Assembly: GCA_024758765.1 (NCBI GenBank)
Contig: CP101406.1
Location: forward strand, 1,798,001 to 1,862,000
Reading direction: 5' to 3'
Source of the DNA: Mycobacterium sp. SVM_VP21
GTDB lineage: Bacteria > Actinomycetota > Actinomycetes > Mycobacteriales > Mycobacteriaceae
Length of the DNA: 64,000 nucleotides
In this document: positions 33,101-41,331 of the stretch, piece after piece
Numbering within the stretch: position 1 is the stretch's first letter
Layout of the letters: each line of letters begins with the position of its first letter
Position numbers and translations under genes: made by a program
Notes under the pieces: generated by a model
The model's input: the letters and a program-made list of their open reading frames with translations, nothing else
What the model was told of the DNA's origin: nothing
The model's database searches: none

Positions 33101-33430
33101 CAGGACCAGGTCGTCGTTGACGCGTTCGATGAGCAGTCCGCGGTCGACGGCCTTGGGGGCCTGCTTGGGCACCGTGGACAGCAGCACCGACCTGGCCGGC
33201 GTCAGACCGGCCGCGGCCTGGCACGGCACGCTGATGTCGAGGTCGGTGGCGACGTAGCCGATCAAGGGTGCCTGCACACTGGCCAGGGCACCGTTCTGCG
33301 GCCAGTTGAGTTCAGCGGTGGTCTGGTTGACCGGTAATAAGGGGGTGAGGATCGCCAGTAGGGTGCCCAGCACGCCGGCGACGACGGCGACAGCCCGAGC
33401 GATCCGGAAGTCAGCGCGCGTATCGGTCAC
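30188..33430 (-). CDS. embC: Arabinosyltransferase EmbC
   Basis: GT-C arabinosyltransferase that extends the arabinan of lipoarabinomannan. 1,080 residues from ATG 33430 (MTDTRADFRIARAVAVVAGV); M. tuberculosis EmbC has 1,094. N-terminal helix, jelly-roll domain (LNWPQNGALASVQAPLIGY), catalytic region GANTSDDGYILTMARISEHA, TPTKWTHHFGVFAGLAG, and the C-terminal carbohydrate-binding domain ending LDLGTAVRSGLWSPAPLRH. Residues about 880-897 (GGSASLDGGEAKLEPPHN) have no counterpart in EmbC of M. tuberculosis as I recall it; they are encoded by a copy of the 45-bp dispersed repeat. The insert lies in the C-terminal carbohydrate-binding domain, just before FGDIGAVPAWRNLRAP. Confidence 0.96.
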   Translation of the reverse strand: MTDTRADFRIARAVAVVAGVLGTLLAILTPLLPVNQTTAELNWPQNGALASVQAPLIGYVATDLDISVPCQAAAGLTPARSVLLSTVPKQAPKAVDRGLLIERVNDDLVLVVRNVPVVVAPLSQVLGPDCQKLTFTAHADRVTAEFVGLKYGPNAEKPGSPLTGTRSGYDFRPQIVGVYTDLSGPAPAGLDFSATVDTRFSSAPTALKLAAMILGVALTIVALIALHILDTADGTRHRRFLPARWWSASPLDALVTLVLVWWHFVGANTSDDGYILTMARISEHAGYMANFYRWFGTPEAPFGWYYDLLAVWAHVSTSSIWMRLPTLAMALACWWLISREVIPRLGHAVKHSRAAAWTAAGMFLAFWLPLNNGLRPEPIIALGILATWCSVERAVATSRLLPLAIACIIGAMTLFSGPTGIASIGALLVAIGPLRTILHRRWQQFGLAPLLAPIAAAVSITAIVIFRDQTLAGEIEASTLKSAVGPSLAWFEEHVRYERLFLATPDGSVARRFPVLALGVALAVSVAMALRKGRIPGTAAGPSRRIIGITIISFIAMMFTPTKWTHHFGVFAGLAGSLGALAAVAVSAAAMHSRRNRTLFTAVVLFITALSFASVNGWWYVSNFGVPWSNAFPKWHLAFATMGVALTLLAALVAAWFHFANGAERRPRWAALSGYPLAIASWVLIVFEVVSLTASMLGQYPAWTVGRSNLGALTGNTCGLADDVLVEQDPTAGILTPIDSPVDEALGATFSVGFTPNGIPADVSADQVIGPPGLGRLADDDAQVAGGEAGTEGGTTAAEGVNGSRARLPYKLDPARVPVLGSWRPGIQVPALLRSAWYRLPADRANAGPLLVVAAAGRFDRGEVTAQWATESGAANDKPGGSASLDGGEAKLEPPHNSSGTVDFGDIGAVPAWRNLRAPMSAIPAEATRIRLVVRDDDLAPQHWIAVTPPRVPQLRTLQEVVGSEDPVLLDWLVGLAFPCQRPFGHQNGVTEVPKWRILPDRFGAEANSPVMDNNGGGPLGITELLVRATTVPSYLNHDWFRDWGALQQLTPYYPAATPAHLDLGTAVRSGLWSPAPLRH
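30749..30793 (-). repeat. Dispersed 45-bp repeat inserted in frame in embC
   Basis: On the minus strand this reads GGCGGTTCAGCGAGCCTCGA... to ...CTGGAACCG. It matches the intergenic copies at 12306-12350 and 12364-12408 in 42 of 45 positions. It encodes 15 residues (880-894 of EmbC) and keeps the frame open. The similarity continues a few bases past the core (CCGCAT against CGGCAT). Confidence 0.85.
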
Positions 33431-33465
33431 GGACCAGATGCTATCGGTGTCCTCGACGGCGTCCG

Positions 33466-35463
33466 TCAGGTGCGGATGGCAAGCACGAACGGGCCGATCC
33501 TCTGCACGTGGAACTGCGGCCCGGCGAACAGGGCCGCATCGAGCTCCACGGTGTAGCGCCGCACGTTGGGATGGTTGGGGTAGACGTCCTTGGCCAGCCG
33601 CAGGCTGTAGCTGTCACCCGCGCCCGGCCGCATCAGGAACACCGTCGGCGCCGGCCACGCCAAGTCGTCGAGCGCGTGGGTGAACTGCTCGGGCGTCTCG
33701 AGCTTGGACCAGGCTTCGATGGCGGCGGCGCGCGCGGAGAACTGCGCCAGCGGGTTGGCGTAGTGCGGCGTCAGCCCTTGGAAGCCCCAATAGGGGTAGT
33801 AGGACAGGAAGCTGTAGTCGGCGGTGAGCACCACGGTCTCGTTGCGCGGCTTGCCGGTGGCCTGCGTGATGGCGGCGTCGATGGCCTCGTAGTACTTCGC
33901 CGCGCCGGGTGCGCGTCGGTCGCCGCGGTCGCCGTGGCCGTCGGTGTCGGTGTAGGCGACGGTGATGTCGGGCCGCAGCACCTCGGGAATGTCCTGGCTG
34001 AACGCGATCGCCCCGGCCAGCCCCACCGCGGTCGCGACCGGATAGACGATGGTGTGCCAGCCCTGCGCGGCCCGGCCGAGAGCCTGGGCGCCTTCGATGA
34101 AGCCGAATACTCCGGCCGTGGCCAGCAGCACCGTCAGCGTCGACTGGAGCCGAAAGCTCAGCAGAGTGGTGAGAGCCAGGGTGGACAGCATCGACAGCAG
34201 CGACCACAGGTAGACGCCGACGACGCCGATCGCCAGCGCCCCGGCCCGGGTTGACTTGGTGGCCCGCGTCACCAGCCACAGCGTGCCCAGCAGGCACAGT
34301 GCTCCGAGCAGCGTGAACTGCAGCATCGGGAAGCTCAGCTCGGCGCCGTCGCCGGGCAGGTAGTGGAAGGCGCTGCGGGACTCGCCGGGCGGGTGGTAGA
34401 GCGCCTGGCGCAGGTAGGGCGTCCAGGTGATGGAGGCGATGGCCGCGGCGATCACCCCGATCACCGCCAGTCGGGCCAGCGGGCTCAACGCGGCTTTGAC
34501 GCCGGCGCGTTTGACCGCCCGCGACGCCGCCAGCAGCAGCGCCATCAGCGTCACCGTGAACGCGGTGTAGGCCACCAGCAGGGTGTAGAAGGTGGCGGCA
34601 AAGCCCAGGAAGACACCGGCGCCGACGACGGCTCCCCAGCCGTTTCTACCGCCGAACCCGCCGAGCGTGAAGCTGGCTTCACGCTCGGCTCCCACCGTGA
34701 GCGCAGCTTCACGCTCGGCGGGGGTGGGAGCGGGGGTGGGAGCGGGAGCGGGAAGCCGGTGACCCGCCTGCAGGCCGGACCAGGTCAGGATCAGCACCGG
34801 GGGCAGCAGCACGGTGATCATCGCCGCGTAGGGCTCCGGGGAGCTGTAGGCCAGCGTCACCGCCGCCCCGGCGAGGGTGGCCAGCAGCGCGTACTCGAAG
34901 CGGATCATCTTGTTCCACAGCACCAGCGCGACCGCAACGGCCACCGTGATCGAGGTGATCGCCCACGGCTTGTACATCTCCCAGGCCGGCAGCCCGGTCC
35001 AGGCCGCGGCCCGCCCGCCGAGCCAGAACCAGCCCGGCGGGTAGAACGGCGGTAGCCCGAGATAGGTCATGTCGGCCAACGCGGGACTGTCGGTCAGCCG
35101 GGTCAGGTATTCGGTGCGGAACTGCTGGTCCACCGAGATCCCGAACAGGTAGAGCTTGGTGGCGCCCAGCGGCATCGCCAGGGTCACCACCGAGAACGCC
35201 GAGACGAACACCACCGCGGCGATCCAGCCCACGGCACGCCGGCCCCTCCGCCAGAGCCACCCGGCGGCGGCCAATCCGGCCAGGCAACAGACCTGCCCGA
35301 CGGTGGTCAGCGCATGCAGTTGGTTCGACGACGGATATGCGGGCCACTGCACCCGGGCGATCGCCACCAGGGCAACCACCGCGACGACGACGGCCAGCGC
35401 GGCGGCCAGGAGCATCTGGGCCACTGTGTTCAGCGCGTTACGCACGACCACCACCAGCCCCAA
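33466..35463 (-). CDS. aftA: Galactan alpha-(1,5)-arabinofuranosyltransferase AftA
   Basis: GT-C enzyme that primes arabinan synthesis by adding the first Araf from decaprenyl-phosphoryl-arabinose to galactan. 665 residues from TTG 35463; GTG 35454 or 35451 is equally possible, as no clear ribosome-binding site is seen. Family segments: [84 protein letters not shown], and the C-terminus [11 protein letters not shown] Pro/Ala stretch and two tandem decapeptides ([20 protein letters not shown], residues 249-268) lie between TWSGLQ and [14 protein letters not shown]. tuberculosis AftA (643 aa) lacks them as I recall. It is 35 bp upstream of embC on the same strand. Confidence 0.94.
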   Translation of the reverse strand: MGLVVVVRNALNTVAQMLLAAALAVVVAVVALVAIARVQWPAYPSSNQLHALTTVGQVCCLAGLAAAGWLWRRGRRAVGWIAAVVFVSAFSVVTLAMPLGATKLYLFGISVDQQFRTEYLTRLTDSPALADMTYLGLPPFYPPGWFWLGGRAAAWTGLPAWEMYKPWAITSITVAVAVALVLWNKMIRFEYALLATLAGAAVTLAYSSPEPYAAMITVLLPPVLILTWSGLQAGHRLPAPAPTPAPTPAEREAALTVGAEREASFTLGGFGGRNGWGAVVGAGVFLGFAATFYTLLVAYTAFTVTLMALLLAASRAVKRAGVKAALSPLARLAVIGVIAAAIASITWTPYLRQALYHPPGESRSAFHYLPGDGAELSFPMLQFTLLGALCLLGTLWLVTRATKSTRAGALAIGVVGVYLWSLLSMLSTLALTTLLSFRLQSTLTVLLATAGVFGFIEGAQALGRAAQGWHTIVYPVATAVGLAGAIAFSQDIPEVLRPDITVAYTDTDGHGDRGDRRAPGAAKYYEAIDAAITQATGKPRNETVVLTADYSFLSYYPYWGFQGLTPHYANPLAQFSARAAAIEAWSKLETPEQFTHALDDLAWPAPTVFLMRPGAGDSYSLRLAKDVYPNHPNVRRYTVELDAALFAGPQFHVQRIGPFVLAIRT
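34660..34719 (-). repeat. Two tandem 30-bp units, one a palindrome, within aftA
   Basis: Unit 1 (34719-34690) and unit 2 (34689-34660) both begin GCCGAGCGTGAAGC on the minus strand. Unit 2 is an almost perfect palindrome: 14-bp arms GCCGAGCGTGAAGC and GCTTCACGCTCGGC around 2 nt. Each unit is 10 codons, so the aftA frame is kept. A GTG/GGG-rich Pro-coding stretch (34720-34755) precedes it. It looks like an inserted, duplicated palindromic repeat. Confidence 0.8.
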
Positions 35464-35491
35464 CTGTCACTCGGAAAGAGATATATGGCGA

Positions 35492-35536
35492 TTGCCCGCC
35501 TTTGAGCGACAATCGTTGTCGCTCAAAGGTGGGCAA
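35492..35536. repeat. Head-to-head inverted repeat between dprE2 and aftA
   Basis: Two 21-bp arms (35492-35512 and 35516-35536) with one mismatch and a TCG loop; the arm core is CCTTTGAGCGACAA. Each arm equals the ends of the candidate element at 29727-30131. It lies in the 133-bp gap between the dprE2 stop and the aftA start, so the RNA would form a strong hairpin that could attenuate transcription into aftA-emb. Confidence 0.85.
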
Positions 35537-35596
35537 CTCACCGCAACCTTCCCCCGCGTGACGTGTGTGACGCACGAGACCGGCGCGGCTCATCGG

Positions 35597-36361
35597 CTAG
35601 ATCGGCAGCCGGCGGAAGATCGCCCGCGGGACGTGCCGAAGCACCATCATCACGTAGCGGAACGCCCCTGGCGCCCAGACGATCTCCTTGCCCTTGGCGG
35701 CCGCGGCCACCGCCAGTTCGGCGACGTCTTCCTTGTCGACGGTCAACGGCGCTTCCTTGACGTGCGCGGAGAAGCGGGTGCGCACCTGGCCGGGCCGAAT
35801 CACCAGCACCCGCACCCCGTCTTCGCGAAGCGCCTCGCCCAGGCCGAGGTAGAAGCCGTCGAGCCCGGCCTTGGTGGAGCCGTAGACGAAGTTGGTCCGG
35901 CGCACCCGCTCACCGGCCACCGAGCTCATCGCGATGATCTGCCCGAATCCCTGGGCGCCCATCTTGCCGGCGAGCAACACGCCCACCGATACCGCTGCGG
36001 TGTAGTTGATCCCGGCGACCTGCACCGCCTTGGCCTGGTTATGCCAGAGCTCCTCGGCGTCGGCATCCATCCCGAACGCCACGATCGCCACATCTATATC
36101 GCCGTCACCGAACGCCGAGTCGATCATCGCCGGGTGGCTTGCGGTGTCCAGGGCGTCGAAGTCGACGATCCGCACCGACTTGGCGCCGGCTGCCTGGATC
36201 GCGGCCACGGCGCCGTCGCGGCCGGGATCACCGGGCAGGCAGGCCAGCACCACGCTGGCCGAGGCGTTGCGCAGGTAGCGCGCACAGATCGCCAAACCGA
36301 TCTCGGACGTGCCGCCCAGCAGCAGAATCGACTGGGGATTACCGGTCGCGTCGAACACCAT
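35597..36361 (-). CDS. dprE2: Decaprenylphospho-beta-D-erythro-pentofuranosid-2-ulose 2-reductase
   Basis: Short-chain dehydrogenase that reduces the 2-keto intermediate made by DprE1, completing epimerisation of decaprenyl-phosphoryl-ribose to -arabinose, the sole Araf donor. 254 residues, the same as M. tuberculosis Rv3791. The nucleotide-binding motif GGTSEIG is at 16-22, SS at 146-147, and the catalytic YxxxK is Tyr160/Lys164 (FVYGSTKAG). The start ATG 36361 follows the dprE1 stop without a gap. Confidence 0.97.
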   Translation of the reverse strand: MVFDATGNPQSILLLGGTSEIGLAICARYLRNASASVVLACLPGDPGRDGAVAAIQAAGAKSVRIVDFDALDTASHPAMIDSAFGDGDIDVAIVAFGMDADAEELWHNQAKAVQVAGINYTAAVSVGVLLAGKMGAQGFGQIIAMSSVAGERVRRTNFVYGSTKAGLDGFYLGLGEALREDGVRVLVIRPGQVRTRFSAHVKEAPLTVDKEDVAELAVAAAAKGKEIVWAPGAFRYVMMVLRHVPRAIFRRLPI

Positions 36362-37753
36362 CTACAGAAGCTCCAAACGTCGGGCCATATCGGAGGCGAA
36401 GACACCGTCCGGATCCACCTTGCGGCGCACCGCGATCCATTCGCCGATCCGCGGGTACATGGCGTGGAAATTCTCCGCTGTGGTGCGGGAATCCTTGGCG
36501 GTGTAGAGCCGGCCGCCGAACTCCATCACGCGGCGGTCGAGTTCGTTGAGCAGCTCGTTGACGCCGGGTTTCATCGGGAAGTCCAGGCACACGTTCCAGC
36601 CGGGCATCGGGAAGCTCAGCGGCGCCTCGTTTCCCGGTCCGAACAGCTTGAACACGTTGAGCGCCGAGTAGTGCCCGCTGGCCTGGATGTCGATGATGAT
36701 GCTCTTGAACTCCTCGACGGCCTCGGTGGGCACCAGGAACTGGTACTGCGCGAAGCCGGCCGGGCCGTAGCCGCGGTTCCACTCACCCAGCAGGTCCAGC
36801 GGGTGATAGAACTGCGTCAGGTTCTGCACCTTGCCGCGATAGTGGCCGCCGCGACGGTAGTACAGCTCACCGATGGCGCTCAGGCTCAACTTGTTCATCA
36901 ACCCGTTGGGGAAGACGTCGGGCACCGTCATCAGCTGCGGTGCGTCGAACTTCAGCGGGTTGCGGGCCAACTTCTTGGGCAGTTCGTCGCGCAGGGCCAA
37001 GCGTCCGCGGGTGATGGTGGCGCGGCCCAGTTTCGGCGGCGGGCTGATCGCGTCGAACCACGCACTGGAATAGGTGTAGTTGGCTTCGCTGCCGTCGCTG
37101 TGGAAGGCGATGGTCTCATCAAGAGTGGTGGTGTTGTCGCCGTCGTTGATGAAGTACGCCGTCTCGGTCGGCGTCATGGCAATCGTGGCGCGCAGGATGA
37201 TCCCGGTCAGACCGTTGCCGCCGACCGTGGCCCAGAACAACGCAGTCTCTGAAGCATCCGGGCCGTCCGGGGTCAGGTGCCGCACCGAACCGTCGGCGGT
37301 CAGCAACTCCATCGACACCACGTGGTTGCCGAAGCTGCCCTCACTGTGGTGGTTCTTGCCGTGGATGTCGCAGGCGATCGCTCCGCCGATGGTGACCTGA
37401 CGAGTCCCGGGCAGCACCGGCACCCACAATCCGAAGGGCAATGCCGCCTTCATCAACTGATCCAGGCTCACCCCGCCGTCGACGTCGACGAGACCGCGGT
37501 CAGAGGAGATCGAGTGGATCCGGTTAAGCGCGGTCATATCGATCACCAGGCCGCCGCCGTTCTGGGCGTTGTCGCCATAAGAACGGCCCAGGCCACGGGC
37601 AATCACGCCCCGTCTTCCGGAATCGGCCGAGCGAGCCACCGCCTTGGCGATGACTTCGGCATCCGGGGTCGACAACACCTGCGCCACGCTTGGCGCGGTG
37701 CGGCCCCAGCCGGTGAGGCGGCGCGGTGTGGTCTGCAAGTCGGTGCTCAACAT
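36362..37753 (-). CDS. dprE1: Decaprenylphosphoryl-beta-D-ribose 2'-oxidase
   Basis: FAD-dependent oxidase that converts decaprenyl-phosphoryl-ribose to the 2-keto form; target of benzothiazinones. The start ATG 37753 ([20 protein letters not shown]) agrees with the family; the frame runs on to 37831 without similarity. 463 residues (461 in M. tuberculosis Rv3790). The FAD-binding part has [40 protein letters not shown] and [12 protein letters not shown]. Cys389 in GWNVCLDFP corresponds to the Cys387 that covalent benzothiazinones modify, so a susceptible-type enzyme is expected. First gene of the dprE1-dprE2-aftA-embC-embA-embB operon. A possible -10 TACCCT (37767-37762) would put the transcript start at or near the start codon. 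Confidence 0.97.
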   Translation of the reverse strand: MLSTDLQTTPRRLTGWGRTAPSVAQVLSTPDAEVIAKAVARSADSGRRGVIARGLGRSYGDNAQNGGGLVIDMTALNRIHSISSDRGLVDVDGGVSLDQLMKAALPFGLWVPVLPGTRQVTIGGAIACDIHGKNHHSEGSFGNHVVSMELLTADGSVRHLTPDGPDASETALFWATVGGNGLTGIILRATIAMTPTETAYFINDGDNTTTLDETIAFHSDGSEANYTYSSAWFDAISPPPKLGRATITRGRLALRDELPKKLARNPLKFDAPQLMTVPDVFPNGLMNKLSLSAIGELYYRRGGHYRGKVQNLTQFYHPLDLLGEWNRGYGPAGFAQYQFLVPTEAVEEFKSIIIDIQASGHYSALNVFKLFGPGNEAPLSFPMPGWNVCLDFPMKPGVNELLNELDRRVMEFGGRLYTAKDSRTTAENFHAMYPRIGEWIAVRRKVDPDGVFASDMARRLELL

Positions 37754-37795
37754 CGCACATGAGGGTACCGCCAACGCGCCGGATCTCGGTTCAGC

Positions 37796-37824
37796 GTGAC
37801 TATTCGGAGCTGTGCCGTTACGAT
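37796..37824 (+). promoter_or_regulatory. Promoter for a probable leaderless transcript
   Basis: -35 GTGACT (37796-37801) and -10 TACGAT (37819-37824), 17-bp spacer. The expected start, 7 nt downstream, is position 37831, which is the A of the ATG of the next gene. No ribosome-binding site precedes that ATG, so a leaderless mRNA is likely. Confidence 0.6.
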
Positions 37825-37830
37825 CGCGCA

Positions 37831-38379
37831 ATGCCTGAGACTTCTGCGAGCGAATCCTCCTCTGCCAAGCCTAAGACCGCGGGTTTTCCGCAATCTTCCA
37901 CTCCCGCGCCGGCGTTGTCGGTGCCCACGATTGCCGCGTTGGCGCTGGCCGTGATCGGCATCGTTTTGGCCATCTTCGGTTGGTTCCACCCGTCGACGAG
38001 CCAGAAGTTCTCCGACGACCAGCGTGCCGAGGCCAAGGGCAAGATCTGCGAGGCGCAGGGCGTCGTGCGTCAGGGCACCCAGTTCAACACCAACCTGCAG
38101 AACCCGGTGCCGGGCGACCTGGCCGGTGACCTGGCGGTGGGCACCAACGCGCGGCTTTCGCTGTTCGCCGGTGGCGCCTTCCTGCACCAGAACCTCGAGG
38201 CCAACCCGGCTACCCCGGCCGACCTGTCGAAGGCCGCTGGCGACATGGCCGACACGCTCGAGGCGCTGAGCATCAACTACCTGGCTGGGCACTCGCCCGA
38301 GGACGCCGTCCAGCAGCCGCTGCGCGACCAGCTGCGCGGTCAGATCGACGTCCTGGACAACCTCTGCCAGCAGCAGTAA
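37831..38379 (+). CDS. Conserved mycobacterial-type membrane-anchored protein, unknown function
   Basis: 182-residue protein starting [21 protein letters not shown] Ser/Pro/Ala-rich N-terminal tail is followed by one membrane helix at about 30-52 ([20 protein letters not shown]). The outer domain is mostly helical, with [40 protein letters not shown] and a C-terminal [10 protein letters not shown]; its two cysteines could pair. I think such alanine/proline-rich anchored proteins are common in mycobacteria, but I know no function. It is divergent from dprE1 with only 77 bp between starts, and is followed by a strong hairpin. The Rv3789 (GtrA-like) gene that neighbours dprE1 in M. tuberculosis is not seen here. 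Confidence 0.8.
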   Translation: MPETSASESSSAKPKTAGFPQSSTPAPALSVPTIAALALAVIGIVLAIFGWFHPSTSQKFSDDQRAEAKGKICEAQGVVRQGTQFNTNLQNPVPGDLAGDLAVGTNARLSLFAGGAFLHQNLEANPATPADLSKAAGDMADTLEALSINYLAGHSPEDAVQQPLRDQLRGQIDVLDNLCQQQ

Positions 38380-38395
38380 CCCCCAACAGGTGATA

Positions 38396-38434
38396 GGTGC
38401 GCTGGGCGCCGTCGGAGACGGCGCCCAGCGCACC
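38396..38434 (+). terminator. Strong terminator hairpin
   Basis: GGTGCGCTGGGCGCCGTC (38396-38413) and GACGGCGCCCAGCGCACC (38417-38434): a perfect 18-bp stem with a GGA loop, followed by TTCATTTG. It starts 16 bp after the stop of the membrane-anchored protein gene. Confidence 0.8.
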
Positions 38435-39047
38435 TTCATTTGTGGACCTGCTACAGCAGCAGGCACATCGTCACGAACACCAGGCTGCGACCGGCTGACC
38501 TGACGCGTGCTGGATCGCCGGCCAAGATCGCTGGCGGCGGCGTCGGGGTCGGCGCCTGCGCAGTGGTTCCCCATCGACGAACTGGCCGCTGACGAATCGG
38601 CCGCCGAACGCCATCCGCCAGACCTGGAACGCCGCTGAGCCCGGTCTGCCGCAGACTCTGATTGATCGTCGGTGAGTACACCAGCGCGTACCAAGAAGCG
38701 CCGCTCCCCCCATTTTGGCTGCTAAGGACGCATCTACGCCGCCATGACGGCGTCACAGCGGACGTCTTTCCGCGAAATTCCCCCAAACTGCTGCGGAACC
38801 ACGCAACATCGTGCACTATTCCTTTGACGATGCTGTGAGAGAAACCATGACTCGTCGTAAATCAGGGACGGGTGGGGATCTCCGGGGGGCTTCCCGAGAT
38901 TTTCGCAGGTCAGACTGTTCTAACGCCGTGCGTTCGCCCGTGCATTGAGGAAAAACGGGGTGCGAACGCCGCCTCGAACGGTCTGTTCGGCGTTAACTTG
39001 GGCCGCTTCGCGTCCCGATCTGTCGCGCAACCTGAGGAAAAATGCCC
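38435..39047. other. Intergenic region without convincing gene
   Basis: Roughly 600 bp, with lower GC towards the right. Open frames on the minus strand (38451-38816, 38471-38713) have no ribosome-binding site and no coding character. The fragments WYALVYSPTINQSLRQTG and VWRMAFGGRFVSGQFVDG in two different frames might be remains of a decayed gene, but this is weak. From about 38820 on it is AT-richer upstream sequence of the next gene. Confidence 0.4.
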
Positions 39048-39076
39048 CTGGACTTTGCCTGGTACTCATGTAGCCT
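39048..39076 (+). promoter_or_regulatory. Promoter of the surface-protein gene cluster
   Basis: -35 CTGGAC (39048-39053), 17-bp spacer, -10 TAGCCT (39071-39076). The segment ACTCATGTAGC and the following CAGTTTAGTCC are repeated, with the same 17-bp spacing (TTGAAC/TAGCGT), at 59200-59228 upstream of the last PGRS gene. This conservation supports a real promoter. The start codon is 38 bp after the -10. Confidence 0.6.
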
Positions 39077-39114
39077 TTGAGCAGTTTAGTCCTCTAACGT
39101 GGAAGAAAAGTCCA

Positions 39115-41298
39115 ATGCAGCAGATTTTTCGTCCGTACGTCACCGGTGGCATCGCGGTGGTCGGCGCCAGCGTCGTCAGCGTCGCCTCGATGCCGACTCA
39201 GGCATCTGATCTGGCATTAGGGCACTCCGATCGGCCGGCGGGGCCGGTGCAGCAGCCGGCTCTGCGGCTGGTCGCAAACACGTCCGACGTGCTGGTCACC
39301 TGGGAGGACCTGTTCCGTAACACCGCGGCGAACCTGGACAATCTGGCCCAGCAGGTGGACTCTGGTTCACTGCCGTCTGAGCTGGGAACGATGCTTTCGG
39401 CGGTCGGGCCGTTCATCACCGTCGCGAACGCCTTCAACGAGATCTGGCTCGCGATCGCGGCGGACCCGGTCAACACCCTGAGCATCCTGTTCAATGCGCC
39501 CGCCACCCTGCTCAACGCCTGGCTCAACGGGACCGACACCATCACCTTGCTGGGCATCACCGTTCCGGCGTTCAACGGACTGCTGGTCGACGCCCAGCCG
39601 TTCGACATCGAGCTGACGCTCGACCAGGTGCTCGACGCTGCCCACCTCGGCAACAAGAGCCTGACCGACATCCTCGGCGGAATCGGGATCGGCAATCTGC
39701 CGATCGGATCGATGATGACCAGCCTGCTCGACGGGGTGGGGCTGGGCCAGCAGACGCCGCTGGACCTGATCAACGCTATCGGCATCGGTGCTCAGCCCGC
39801 CGCGCAGCTCGCTACCGGCCTGCTCGACGCGATGGGGCTGGGGCACAAAAACCTGATCGACATCGTCGGCGACCTCGGACTGAGCGACCAGTCCCTGGCA
39901 GCCCTGGCCACCACGTTGCTCGACGCGATCGGCATAGGGAATCCCACGCTGGGCGACCTGCTCGGCGATGTCGGATTGGCCGACCAGTCGGTGTCCGGCG
40001 CGCTCGTCGCGGCGCTCGATGCCGCCGGCATCGGCAATCCGACCGTCACCGGCCTACTCGACCAGCTCGGCTTGGCCGACGAGCCGATCTCGGGCCTGGC
40101 CACCGACCTCCTTGACGCACTGGGCCTCGGTCAGCAGACACCGGTCGCGTTGATCGAGGCCCTGGGCTTGGGTGACGTGACTGTCGGCGACATCCTGCCT
40201 AGGCTGCTCGACGCGCTGGACCTCGGTGAGCGCACGCCGGCGGACCTGATCGACGCGATGGGCCTCGGCGACGTCAGCGTGGGTTCCTTGGCCGCCGACT
40301 TCCTCGGCGGCGCCGGGTTGGGTGACACCACGGTCGGCGACCTGCTGAGCGCCGCCGGCGTAGCCGGGCTGACGGTCCAAAACATTGCCGATGCCGCCCA
40401 GCTGGGCGACGTGTCGCTGGACAAGATCTTCAAGAGACTCGGCTTCGGCGACATGACCCTCAACGACCTGATCAAGGCGACCGGCGGCAAGGCCGTCGCC
40501 GACAAGATCGGTGGCCAGGGCATCGTCAGCGGGTTCAAGGACCAGACCATCAACAGCCTCCTGGCCGATCAGGGTCTGGGCAACCAGACCATCGCCCAGC
40601 TGCTCGGACCAATGGCCGACGAGAAACTCAGCACGCTGCTACAAGACACCTTCTCGATGAGCCTCGGCTCGTTGCTCACCGGCCTGGGCTACAACGACCA
40701 GTCGTTGGACGACCTGGTCGCCGGCCTGGGCCTGGACAACACCAGCCTGACCTCGCTGCTAACCGACCTGGGCTTCAACGACACCACCCTCGGCGAGATG
40801 ATCGGCAACCTGCTGGGCACCTCCACGCTGGGGCAGCTGCTCGATGATGCGGGCCTGGGCAACCAGCACCTGGACCAACTGCTGGACGCCCTGCTGGGCG
40901 ATCAGACACTCGGCTCGCTGCTGGGCGGCACCGATCTCGGCGGCACACACCTGGACACCCTGCTCGACAGCCTGCTCGGCCAGCTGTCGCTGGGCTCGGT
41001 GCTCGGCGGATTGGACTTCGCTCACCCGGACCTGGACACGCTGGTCGGCGACTTCCTCGGCGGTCAGTCCATCAGCGACCTCCTCAGCGGCCTGAGCTTC
41101 GCCACCACCGATCTGGACAGCCTGCTCGGCGACCTGCTCGGGGACGGCACGTTGAACTCGCTGCTCGATGTCATGGGCCTGGGCGGCCAGAGCCTGAACG
41201 ACCTGCTGGACCAGCAAGACCTGCTGGATCTCGTGCTGATCAACGCCCATATCGGAGATTTCGGCGGCTTCATCGCCTCGCTATTCGGTGGCGCGTAG
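39115..41298 (+). CDS. Secreted solenoid-repeat protein A (GjpA-like N-terminus)
   Basis: 727 residues from ATG 39115 (MQQIFRPYVTGGIAVVGASV); the frame is open to 38872, but GGAAG and the promoter favour 39115. The signal peptide ends at about residue 30 (PTQASD). The RPY..G.A..GAS N-terminus and the next roughly 140 residues (ending FNGLLVDAQPFDIEL) resemble mycobacterial/gordonial GjpA-type outer-membrane proteins; that relation is from memory. Residues about 177-415 are strict repeats that alternate 14 and 18 residues (GIGNPTLGDLLGDV / GLADQSVSGALVAALDAA), a 32-residue period. Residues about 580-700 are four 27-residue repeats (GLGNQHLDQLLDALLGDQTL...). No cysteine or enzyme motif is seen. 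It heads a same-strand cluster; gene B follows after 33 bp. Likely an extracellular solenoid; function unknown. Confidence 0.85.
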   Translation: MQQIFRPYVTGGIAVVGASVVSVASMPTQASDLALGHSDRPAGPVQQPALRLVANTSDVLVTWEDLFRNTAANLDNLAQQVDSGSLPSELGTMLSAVGPFITVANAFNEIWLAIAADPVNTLSILFNAPATLLNAWLNGTDTITLLGITVPAFNGLLVDAQPFDIELTLDQVLDAAHLGNKSLTDILGGIGIGNLPIGSMMTSLLDGVGLGQQTPLDLINAIGIGAQPAAQLATGLLDAMGLGHKNLIDIVGDLGLSDQSLAALATTLLDAIGIGNPTLGDLLGDVGLADQSVSGALVAALDAAGIGNPTVTGLLDQLGLADEPISGLATDLLDALGLGQQTPVALIEALGLGDVTVGDILPRLLDALDLGERTPADLIDAMGLGDVSVGSLAADFLGGAGLGDTTVGDLLSAAGVAGLTVQNIADAAQLGDVSLDKIFKRLGFGDMTLNDLIKATGGKAVADKIGGQGIVSGFKDQTINSLLADQGLGNQTIAQLLGPMADEKLSTLLQDTFSMSLGSLLTGLGYNDQSLDDLVAGLGLDNTSLTSLLTDLGFNDTTLGEMIGNLLGTSTLGQLLDDAGLGNQHLDQLLDALLGDQTLGSLLGGTDLGGTHLDTLLDSLLGQLSLGSVLGGLDFAHPDLDTLVGDFLGGQSISDLLSGLSFATTDLDSLLGDLLGDGTLNSLLDVMGLGGQSLNDLLDQQDLLDLVLINAHIGDFGGFIASLFGGA

Positions 41299-41331
41299 CC
41301 GGCCCGCCCAGGAATCGATTCGGAGAACGTG

